Shown here piece by piece: positions 23,001 to 33,300 of a DNA stretch of 64,000 nucleotides (the first letter of the stretch is position 1; each line of letters starts with the position of its first letter). This DNA comes from Symbiodinium natans (lineage: Eukaryota; Sar; Dinophyceae; Suessiales; Symbiodiniaceae), in contig CAJNDS010000168.1 of the NCBI GenBank assembly GCA_905221605.1, positions 62,001 to 126,000 on the forward strand, written 5' to 3'. Made by a program: the position numbers and the translations under genes. The notes under the pieces are model-generated. The model saw only the letters and a program-made list of their open reading frames with translations, did no database searches and was not told where the DNA came from.

Positions 23001-24330
23001 ATCAGGCACATGACGATCGTGGAGAAGACGTTCCACGCCGCACGCACCTTCAGCCTCCGGAGTTCGCCTGCCCCACGAGTAAGAGAGACCCTAAGACCCT
23101 AACACCGTGACCCTGTGCTTGACCGTAAGACTTGTGCTTCTTCAGCCTTCTTGGGATTCTTACCCGCCTCGGTTCCATCTGGCGAAGATTCGCGAAAGCC
23201 CCCGGAAGGCGTCGATTTCGGAGCTGTGCCGAAGGCGGAGAATCTCAGGCCCTGTGGTGGAGGGGCACCACGTGCAACGGCTTACTGGGCCAGGGCTCGC
23301 AGGTCTAATAATGTCTATGACATTCTATGGCTCGAGACCACACCCACTGAGAATTTTCTGTAGAAGAATCTCGGAACTATCGAGCCTCGAAGCAGAAACT
23401 GCACATGGACTGAAGGGCTGCTTCCCGCCACGGCGGCGCAGATGAGCAAGATCAGAAGCACGACCTCCAGAAGCACATTCCCAAGGGAGGTCAACTCAGC
23501 GTAACTGCAACAGGAGATGCTCCGCGATGTCCAAAACATCGGCAGGCTTAGCGTCCAGAAGATGATCCGGAGTAGCTCCATCACCCAAGGCTCATGGAAG
23601 GACAAGGCGAGAAGCGGTAGGGATATGCAATCCCACAGCAAAACAGCGGCAACCCCCGCAGCCCACAACCGCCTCCAATTCGACAGCCGGTTGTGTGAGA
23701 CATCCTCGCCGTTCACCACGACGGTTGTGGAAATCGTCTTCGCGCCCTTGCTGCTGCTGAGTCGGCAGGTGCCTAGCTCTTGATGCCGCTTTGTCCATGA
23801 CAGGCTAAGGGCATACCCAGATTTTCCGTCCTCGTCCTCCTCTTCATCCTCCTCTAGCGATTCTAGCACGGAGCTCGGCTGCACAATCGACTCCTGGAAT
23901 TGGACCTTTTGGGAATTTCAGGAACCACGCCAGGATGCGGGTAATATGGGGACCTTAATGATTGGAATAGGGTTTGGGGGGTTAGTGTAGTATAATTCCA
24001 AAGGGATCATAAGGGAATACTATCTGTACTAATTCCGACCCCTATATTACCCTGGTTTGTGTTGGTAGCTTGTACAAAAGGAACCCAAAGACAAAGGGCA
24101 CCACTGGGCTACCAAGCGACTGGGTTTCCCCTTGGGGGCGCAGGCTCCATCACCATGCGTGGGTCCGAGGGAGGCGCCTCTTCGCGCGACGCAGGTGGGG
24201 ATCGCAGCGTTGAGGGTGCTGACACGGAGTGAGAAGAGCCCCTGTGCTCACCTTCATGTGATGCCAGCAGGCCCTGAATGAGCTGCTCGATTTGCTCCAT
24301 GACAAGCTTCACCCTGCCATTCGTGTCCAT
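20075..24330 (-). CDS. voltage/CNG-type cation channel A (10 exons, 676 aa)
   Basis: Exons (descending): 24,330-24,121; 23,905-23,332; 23,251-23,168; 23,067-22,860; 22,763-22,708; 22,473-22,436; 22,276-22,178; 22,086-21,849; 21,771-21,333; 20,159-20,075, stop TGA. They total 2,031 bp in one frame. Start ATG (MDTNGRV) matches MADDTNGRV of paralog B. Layout: acidic EEDEEEDEDG (about 87-97); S1 about 150-173; S2 175-195; S3 211-231; a basic S4-like stretch (PEILRLRHSS) 262-289; S5 300-322 with GLHWLTCAWF; pore helix EQYRVTLEWAISR 347-359, then IPPSKTTDN where GYG would be; S6 379-402; C-linker with LLPELLHGQL; and a degenerate cyclic-nucleotide-binding-like region 503-650 (HWLCEACLW). Donors in order: GT, GC, GC, GA, GC, GC, GC, GT, GA; all acceptors AG then G. 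Plasma- or organelle-membrane cation flux is inferred from family; ion selectivity cannot be read. Confidence 0.85.
20160..21332 (-). mobile_element. A-specific intron 9 (large, with TTTAGGG tract)
   Basis: A 1,173-bp GA-AG intron between GAGCT and GATGATCC. Paralog B reads straight through (GAGCTGATGATT). GATG is repeated at both ends. The insert starts CTTGGG and ends GTAAG in coding sense. It carries a long TTTAGGG tract at 20,173-20,330 and other sequence absent from B. Confidence 0.7.
20173..20330. repeat. TTTAGGG array inside channel A intron 9
   Basis: About 22 heptamers, mostly exact TTTAGGG with three GGGGTTA variants. Directly adjacent to the acceptor of exon 10. Confidence 0.9.
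23906..24120 (-). mobile_element. A-specific intron 1 (introner candidate)
   Basis: A 215-bp GT-AG intron interrupting AACCCA|GTCCAATTC. Paralog B is continuous here (AAGCCAGTGCAATTT). GTC occurs at both ends. Its + strand right end, GGGCACCACTGGGCTACCAAG, recurs as GACGCACCGCTGGGCTACCAAG at 19,912-19,933, so it belongs to a dispersed family. Confidence 0.7.
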
Positions 24331-25117
24331 GGCCGGCCCGATCCCTATGCCCCAAACCCTAAACCCTAAACCCTAAACCCCAAACCCCAAACCCTAAACC
24401 CCAAACCCCAAACCCTAAACCCTAAACCCTCAGCCCACGGAAGCCTGGAGCCCAGACACAGTCCAAGCGCAACATGCGGAGAGCACGAGCAGCGTCTTCG
24501 ACTTGAGACTTGGGTGGAAGTCCCTTCGGGTTTAGGGTTGAGAGTTTAGGGTTTAGGGTTCAGGGTTTAGGGTTTAGGGTTTAGGGTTTAGGGTTTAGGG
24601 TTTAGGGTTTAGGGTTTAGGGTTTAGGGTTTAAGCCCTCAACTCTCTGCCTGGAGTTGTAGGTTGAAGCTATTTCGTGGCCTGCGCTGGCGACCCTTGCT
24701 GCCGCCATGATGGTTCTTATGACGAATAGAATACTCCTAAACCCTAAACCCTAAACCCTGAACCCTGATAGCCCTAAACCCTAAACCCTGATAGCCCTAA
24801 ACCCTAAACGATGCCATTTTGACGATGTTGCCTCCTATCATTACGACACTCAAGCTGCCTTGACTGCTCCGTGGGACATGAGGCTCAAGATTCGAAACGT
24901 TTGTGTTCTTGAAGGCCTCATCTGCCTTGAAAAGAACAAAAGCACGAAACTTGAGTGATTCCGTACTGTCACTATCTAGCCCTAAACCCTAAACCCTAAA
25001 CCCTAAATCCTTCACCCTTACTAAACCCTAAACCCTAAGTACCCAGCTGCAGGCTTCAGCCTTGGCTCTTGCCGCGGCCTTCGCTTCAGTCTGGGCCCGC
25101 CAAGCCATCGGCATGTA
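24331..25117. other. spacer upstream of channel A with telomere-like tracts
   Basis: CCCTAAA tract at 24,352-24,430, TTTAGGG tract at 24,530-24,632, then short CCCTAAA runs at 24,737-24,810 and 24,980-25,040. The promoter of channel A would lie here, but no TATA- or TTTT-box-like element could be assigned with confidence. Confidence 0.6.
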
Positions 25118-25425
25118 ACACAAAATAATATGCATATAATATCATATCATATCACAATAATGTAATGTGTATATAATATAGTATCATATAATATCATATA
25201 ATATCATATCATGTAATATCATATCATATCACATCATAGCATATAACAATAATGTAGTATGATACAATATGTTTAAAGTAGAAGAGCATAGATATAGAAT
25301 AGAATCGAAGCGAATAGAATAGAACGAGAAAAAATGAATAGAATAGAATAGCATAGAAAAGAAAAGAATCGAATAGAATGGAACAGCATAGAAGCGAATC
25401 GAATAGAATAGAATAGAATGAGCAT
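25118..25425. repeat. AT microsatellites (ATATC-type, then GAATA-type)
   Basis: 25,118-25,265 is built of ATCAT/ATAAT pentamers. 25,285-25,425 is built of GAATA pentamers with G and C interruptions. The minus-strand ORFs (YSI/FYS-rich) are by-products. Confidence 0.85.
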
Positions 25426-25559
25426 AATGCAAAATGGATTTTGAGATACTGTACTTTGACAAAGGGGTGCTGGCTGCTAGCAATCCATTTGAGACTGAAT
25501 GTCTGCGTACAAGTGTTTGCTGCTGCGCACCTCCAACTCATGAACGACAACGCTACGCG

Positions 25560-27000
25560 TGCTCTAAGCTGATCTGATACTCAACATCTTTTCCGCAGCT
25601 CGTCGCCAAGAGCGGACTGATGTCGGTGCAGGGGAGTTGAAAGAAAGTCAGTCTGCAAGCGTGCTGCGCAGCACGCGCCAACCGCATTCTGCAGCAGCGC
25701 CTGAAGATGTTGCCGCCGTGGCTGAGCTGAATCACGGAGGCCGGCAGAAGCTGGAAGCCCCTGCGACTGCATATTGCTGCATCGTGCTTACTAGGGGAGC
25801 ATCGTCTGGAGGGTGCGTCACGCTGTCTGGCGCCAGTGCTGACTGGTTTCAAGCGACTTCAATGCACTCTCTTGGCATCCACTAGCGTGATGGTTCCCAC
25901 ATTGGGGCATGTTGCATGTTCTGGCGCAGCCAAAGCAGCGTGAAAAGCTAACACGGGTGGTGTCGTCACATCACGGTTCGTGGAGGGTCCTCAGGGGCAT
26001 CGTCTGCCTATCGGCGTCCCACAAAGGCCAGCTCTATTCACCTGCAAGACCTTGCAAGTGCTACAATGCCTGCTGCAAAAGTGACCTGCGTTTCCCAGCA
26101 TCAAGAGACAAGATGCACTTGGAGATTGTACTCCTGCCCTATGGGCCACTGCCCTAGTTCTGCTAAGATCGAAGCAGCCATCCTGCACAAGGATGTTGCT
26201 CGCCTGTTGGAGCGAGCTTGCGGCTGGCTTTGCAAAGATGCAGCTGGCTGGCATGACGGGGACAGGTGCGGACGAAGATGACTCAAGAGCTCTGCATCCC
26301 AGACATGCCAGCCCGACTCTGATAGCTCGGATGGGGAGGATCTCGGCACGACAGTGTTCAAGTGCGAGGTGCACGCCTTGTGAAGACAATCATGGCAGTG
26401 CTTGAGACAGTCCACAGACCTCGCTGGACTGCGTGGCATGCCCCACTCATTTGCAGCTGAACGCCATATGCGGCCACATGCAGACACGCCAGTTGAAGTA
26501 CCCCGGGGTCACCTTCGTACCAAAGAATGCAGCCGGTGCACTTGGAGAGGCTCCCAAGGCCTGGAGCACTGGTCGGGCCAGTTGCCCTTCTTCGACAAGA
26601 AGGGGCGCGGTCGGGGGCCACCGCAATCGCGTAATGCATGCTTTGGCCTGGGAGCTGCTCATGGACCGATGTGCAAATGAGGCCTCAACTTTGGAGAAGA
26701 GGGTTTAGGGTTTAGGGTTTAGGGTTTAAGCCTACAGTGCCTACAGTGCCTACAGTGCCTAGGCAGGTCTCCACGGCATCTCAGGTCTGAGCTGCCTGCC
26801 TGAAGGCAGCGTGCAGAGACCAGCATCGTCGCGAAGACCACGGGCTGCGTCGACTCTTCTGCCCAGCGGGATGCACAACTTGCCGACCGCGATGTTGCAA
26901 GAATGTTCCAGGCTCAGGAGGCTGGCGCATGGGCCGCCTTGCACCGGCATGCCCCGAAACCCTCTACCACCCTGAAAGCCCCTAAACCCTAAACCCTAAA
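25560..27000 (+). other. possible exons of an unrecognised + strand gene
   Basis: Several short open pieces have codon-like composition. About 25,600-25,780 contains PEDVAAVAELNHGGRQKLEA. About 26,190-26,240 contains KDVARLLERACGWLCKDAAG. About 26,310-26,380 contains DSDSSDGEDLGTTVFKCEVH. 26,819-26,956 contains AQRDAQLADRDVARMFQAQE. DVAR recurs in two of them, hinting at related short exons. No continuous gene model with consistent phases was achieved and no family is recognised. The opposite strand is not excluded. Confidence 0.25.
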
Positions 27001-27137
27001 CCCTCTACTCGCCTCTGCCTCATCTCTGCAGCAGGCCAGGTTCCAAGAGTGTGTGGCTGCTCAGGCAGGGCTGCGAACTTGCGGCCCGGCTAGCTGGACA
27101 GGTTTCGGGTTGGCTTTGCTGATGACCCTTCAGGACT

Positions 27138-27215
27138 CGTAGGGTTTAGGGTGTAGGATTTAGGGTTTAGGGTTTAGGGTTTAGGGTTTAGGGTCCAGGG
27201 TTTGGGGCTTAGGGC
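27138..27215. repeat. TTTAGGG tract before the higher-order array
   Basis: About nine imperfect TTTAGGG heptamers, decaying to TTTGGGG and TTAGGGC at the right edge. Confidence 0.8.
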
Positions 27216-27399
27216 GTAGAACATCGACAGCCGGCGTACCCTGCGCAGGCCACCGAGACCTCGGCCTGAGCCGCTGCTCCTCTCAGCCGCACTCTCTGCC
27301 GCAAGTGAGGCCCAAGGCTTGTGTAGAAGCCGGGAAAGAACCAACGTGCAGCAACCTCTAAACATGTTCAGGGACCTTTCGGACCTTGCGGGAGGGGCA

Positions 27400-30300
27400 C
27401 GCTCCGCTCCTTGCGCGCGGGTGACTTGCCCGGCCCTGCCAGGCGGACGCCTTGCAGGACAGCCGCGCCCTGCGCCTCAGAATGCCTGCAGCCCTTGGTG
27501 GGGACCTCCACGACCATCCCGAGAGCATCATCGACCCGCCCCTTTCCGAGCACGAGCAACGACAACGATCTTGAGGAAGACAGGGGCGGGCGCTGCGAAA
27601 CCGTCATGCACCTTCACGCCCCACGCGCAGAAACAGCTAGTCTCTGGTGCGTGTCGCACACAATTGCGGATGACGTGATGGCTTGCAGGCAGGCCAGCCG
27701 CACATCAAGTCAAAGGCAAAGGCAAATCACGGGAGACAGCAATGCCGAGCCGCGTCCTATGTCAGTGTTTGTTGGTATCGGTGCCATCGGAAGCTAGTCT
27801 TGGGCTCTGTAAAGTGGAAGCACGAGCCAGGGCTGGATGCCACGGCCCAGTCAGCACTCTCGCGATGCCGGTTGCATAAGGCAGGGAGCAGCTGCGCAGC
27901 GGAATGTCGCCAGCAGGTAGCTGCGGGAACCGTGAAAAAAGAGGACCATGGGTCAGTTGCATAGGCCGGCCAGCATCAAAGAAGCATGATACAGCTCAGG
28001 GACAGGGGCTGTGTGGAGGGGCGAGGCACAGGGCCTCTGGTCTCTGTGATCTTGTGAAGTCTCCAGCCGTTGAGGACTTTGAGTATCATGGGGTCCTCAA
28101 CCCTATGCCCGGAACCCCTAGGGTGTAAGTACCCGCTTGTTCAAGGGGCTTGTGCTTAGGCTTCGGTGTTTCGAGCCTTTCTTATGGACTGCGCTCTGAA
28201 GATTCAGGCTGAGGGCCTACAAAGCTTCTACGCTGCTATAGGGGTTTGGGGCTGAGGGCTCTCGACACTACGGAACACGGATCAAGCGAGCCGCGCGCAA
28301 GCACACTCAGCCCGAAGAAGGTCCGTGATGACATAAGGCAGCGCCTCAAGTCAGTGCACAGGCTTCAACGAGCTACGGCACACGTGGGAAGAAAGCTGCA
28401 AGAACAGCGCACCAGCAGAGCTCACAAAGGCTGGGACGCGGAGACGGGTCTTTGGGAGCCTGGCATCACCTCTGAACGCCCAGGAAGCTTCTAGATCCTC
28501 GACCTGACCTGGACCTTCGCCAACTGAGAGCAGCAGTGCTGCAGTAACTGTTGAAGCCTCTGCTTGGCCAGCGGCAGTGCTGAGGACCCACAGCACCAAA
28601 GGTGCCTGCGTGGACTCATCTCATCAACTCAATGACGGAGGCTGCGACGTGAACACAGAATGGGTAGTGCGAGTTCTGGCCAAGGGAAGACAACGAAGAA
28701 CTCTAAACTGAAATTCCCGAAGCGCGTCAGCTCTGCGGCACGTTCGATCCAGCACCAACGATCTTGCGGAAGACTCGGACGGACTCTGCAAAACCGGCGT
28801 GCGCCTTCACGCACTCCAGTTGCAGAAGCCGCCAGCCTCTGGCGCGTGTCGCACACAATTGCGGATGGCGTGATGGCTTTGGGGCAGACCAGCCGCACGT
28901 CAAGTCAAAGGCAAAGGCAAATCACGGGAGACAGCAATGCCGAGCCGCGCCCTATCTCAGGGGTTGTTGGGATCGCTGCCGTCGGAAGTTGCTGCAAGTC
29001 TCGGGCTCTGTAGCGTGGAAGCACGAGCAAGGGCTGGATGCCCCGGCCCAGTCAGCACTCTCGCGATGCCGGTTGCATAAGGTAGGGAGCAGCTGCGCAG
29101 CAGCATGTCGCCAAGACTGCCAAGAGATAGCTGCGAGAACCGTGAACAAAGAGGCCCATGGGTCAGTTGCTTAGGCCGGATAGCATATATAGCATCAAAG
29201 AAGCATGATACAGCTCAGGGACAGCGGCTGTGTGGAGGGGCGAGGCACAGGGTCTCTGGTCTCTGTGATCTTGTGAAGTCCCGATTTCCTCCACAACAGT
29301 AGTCTGCCCCAACCTCTCTTGCCTCCGGGCACGGATGCTAACTCCAGGAGGCCGGAAAGAGACGTCGCAAAATTCGGATGCCGGGGGAGGCAGGACAGGA
29401 GCAGCCAAGTCGCTCTCCACACTGCCGAACACGGATCAAACGAGGCACGTCCTTGCGCACAGAGCCCGAAGCAGGTCCATGATGACATAAGGCAGAGTGG
29501 AGACGGGTCTTTGGGAGCTTGGCATCATGTTGTCTAGACTTGACCTGGAGCCTCGCCAATTGGACGCTCCACTGCTGCGGTAGATGCTGCGACCTATACT
29601 TGGCCAGCGGCGGTGCCGAGAACACGCAGCACCAAAGGTGCCTGCGTGGACACATCAAGTCAATGACGGCGGCTGCGAGACGAACGCGGTGTAGTAGGCA
29701 GCGGCTCCGATCGACAGCAACTAAACGCATCATCGACCCACCCCTTTCGGAGTTTGCAGGAGCAACGACGACGATCTTGAGGAAGACAGGGGCGGACGCT
29801 GCGAAACCGTCATGCACCTTCACGCCCCACGCGCAGAAACAGCTAGTCTCTGGCGCGTATCGCACACCATTGCGGATGGCGTGATGGCTTGCGGGCAGGC
29901 CAGCCGCACATCAAGTCAAAGGCACAGGCAAATCACGGGAGACAGCAATGCCGAGTCGCGTCCTATCTCAGGGGTTGTTGGCATCGCTGCCGTCGGGGGT
30001 TGCTGCAAGTCTCGGGCTCTGTAACGTGGAAGCACGAGCAAGGGCTGGATGCCCCGGCCCAGTCAGCACTCTCGCGATGCCGGTTGCATAAGGCAGGGAG
30101 CAGCTGCGCAGCAGCATGTCGCCAAGACTGCCAAGAGATAGCTGCGAGAACCGTGAAAAAAGAGGCCCATGGGTCAGTTGCTTAGGCCGGATAGCATATA
30201 TAGCATCAAAGAAGCATGTGTATCAAGCTCAGGGACAGCGGCTGTGTGGAGGGCGAAGCACAGGGTCTCTGGTCTCTGTGATCTTGTGAAGTCCCGATTT

Positions 30301-33300
30301 CCTCCACAACAGTAGTCTGCCCCTACCTCCCTTGCCTCCGGGCACGGATGCTAACTCCAGGAGGCGGGAAAGAGACGTCGTAAAATTCGGATGCCGGGGG
30401 AGGCAGGACAGGAGCAGCCAAGTCGCTCTCCACACTGCCGAACACGGATCAAACGAGGCACGTGCTTGCGCACAGAGCCCGAAGCAGGTCCATGATGACA
30501 TAAGGCAGAGTGGAGACGGGTCTTTGAGAGCTTGGCATCATGTTGTCTAGACTTGACCTGGAGCCTCACCAATTGGACGCTCCACTGCTGCGGTAGATGC
30601 TGCGACCTATACTTGGCCAGCGGCGGTGCCGAGAACATGCAGCACCAAAGGTGCCTGCGTGGACACATCAAGTCAATGACGGCGGCTGCGAGATGAACGC
30701 GGAGTAGTAGGCAGCGGCTCCGATCGACAGCAACTAAACGCATCATCGACCCACCCCTTTCGGAGTTTGCAGGAGCAACGACGACGATCTTGAGGAAGAC
30801 AGGGGCGGACGCTGCGAAACCGTCATGCACCTTCACGCCCCACGCGCAGAAACAGCTAGTCTCTGGCGCGTGTCGCACACCATTGCGGATGGCGTGATGG
30901 CTTGCGGACAGGCCAGCCGCACATCAAGTCAAAGGCAAAGGCAAATCACGGGAGACAGCAATGCCGAGCCGCGTCCTATCTCAGGGGGTTGTTGGCATCG
31001 CTGCCGTCGGAAGTTGCTGCAAGTCTCGGCTCTGTAACGTGGAAGCACGAGCAAGGGCTGGATGCCACAGCCCAGTCAGCACTCTCGCGATGCCGGTTGC
31101 ATAAGGTAGGGAGCAGCTGCGCAGCGGAATGTCGCCAGCAGGTAGCTGCGGGAACCGTGAAAAAAGAGGCCAATGGGTCAGTTGCATAGGCCGGCCAGCA
31201 GCAAAATAAGCATGATACAGCTCAGGGACAGGGGCTGTGTGGAGGGGCGAGGCACAGGGTCTCTGGTCTTTGTGATCTTGTGAAGCCTCCAGCCGTTGAG
31301 GGCTTTAAGTATCATGGGGTCCTCAACCCTATGCCCGGAACCTTTAGGGTATAGCTACACAGCTTGCTCAAGCACCTTGTGCTTACGCACCGGTGTTTAG
31401 AGCCTTTCTTATGGACTGCGCTGAAGATTCAGGCTGAGGGCCTACAAAGCTTCTACGATGCTATAGGGGTTTAGGGCTGAAGGCTCTCCACACTACAGAA
31501 CGCGGATCAAGTGAGCCGCGCGCGAGCACACTCAGCCCGAAGAAGGTCCGTGATGACGTAAGGCAGCGCCTCAAGTCAGTGCACAGGCTTCAACGAGCTA
31601 CGGCACACGTGGGAAGAAAGCTGCAAGAACAGCGCACCAGCAGAGCTCACAAAGGCTGGGACGTGGAGACGGGTCTTTGGCTTGGCATCACCTATGAACG
31701 CCCAGGAAGCTTCTAGATCCTCGACCTGACCTGGACCTTCGCCAACTGAGAGCAGCAGTGCTGCAGTAACTGTTGAAGCCTCTGCTTGGCCAGCGGCAGT
31801 GCCGAGGACACACAGCACCAAAGGTGCCTGCGTGGACTCATCAACTCAATGACGGAGGCTGCGACGTGAACACAGAATGGGTAGCGCGAGTTCTGGCCAA
31901 GGGAAGACAACGAAGAACTCTAAACTGAAATTCCCGAAGCGCGTCAGCTCTGCGGCACGTTCGATCCAGCACCAACGATCTTGCGGAAGACTCGGACGGA
32001 CTCTGCAAAACCGGCGTGCGCCTTCACGCACTCCAGTTGCAGAAGCCGCCAGCCTCTGGCGCGTGTCGCACACAATTGCGGATGGCGTGATGGCTTTGGG
32101 GCAGACCAGCCGCACGTCAAGTCAAAGGCAAAGGCAAATCACGGGAGACAGCAATGCCGAGCCGCGCCCTATCTCAGGGGTTGTTGGCATCGCTGCCGTC
32201 GGAAGTTGCTGCAAGTCTCGGGCTCTGTAGCGTGGAAGCACGAGCAAGGGCTGGATGCCCCGGCCCAGTCAGCACTCTCGCGATGCCGGTTGCATAAGGT
32301 AGGGAGCAGCTGCGCAGCAGCATGTCGCCAAGACTGCCAAGAGATAGCTGCGAGAACCGTGAAAAAAGAGGCCCCGGATAGCATATATAGCATCAAAGAA
32401 GCATGTGTATCAAGCTCAGGGACAGCGGCTGTGTGGAGGGCGAGGCACAGGGTCTCTGGTCTCTGTGCAACAGTAGTCTGCCCCTACCTCTCTTGCCTCC
32501 GGGCACGGATGCTAACTCCAGGAGGCGGGAAAGAGACGTCGTAAAATTCGGATGCCGGGGGAGGCAGGACAGGAGCAGCCAAGTCGCTCTCCACACTGCC
32601 GAACACGGATCAAACGAGGCACGTGCTTGCGCACAGAGCCCGAAGCAGGTCCATGATGACATAAGGCGGAGTGGAGACGGGTCTTTGAGAGCTTGGCATC
32701 ATGTTGTCTAGACTTGACCTGGAGCCTCGCCAATTGGACGCTCCACTGCTGCGGTAGATGCTGCGACGTATACTTGGCCAGTGGCGGTGCCGAAAACACG
32801 CAGCACCAAAGGTGCCTGCGTGGACACATCAAGTCAATGACGGCGGCTGCGAGATGAACTCGGAGTAGTAGGCAGCGGCTCCGATCGACAGCAACAAAAC
32901 GCATCATCGACCCGCCCCTTTCCGACTTTGCAGGAGCAACGACGACGATCTTGAGGAAGACAGGGGCGGACGCTGCGAAACCGTCATGCACCTTCACGCC
33001 CCACGCACAGAAACAGCTCGTCTCTGGCGCGTGTCGCACACAAAAGCGGATGGCGTGATGGCTTGCGGGCAGGCCAGCCGCACGTCAAGTCAAAGGCAAA
33101 GGCAAATCACGGGAGACAGCAATGCCGAGCCGCGTCCCATCTCAGGGGTTGTTGGCATCGCTGCCGTCGGAAGTTGCTGCAAGTCTCGGGCTCTGTAACC
33201 TGGAAGAATGAGCAAGGGCTGGATGCCCCGGCCCAGTCAGCACTCTCGCGATGCCGGTTGCATAAGGTAGGGAGCAGCTGCGCAGCAGCATGTCGCCAAG

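Noticed and set aside
28660-29013. 117-codon + ORF in three copies of the higher-order array
   Set aside because: The opposite strand is also open over the same stretch and copies are too similar to show selection; not called a gene.
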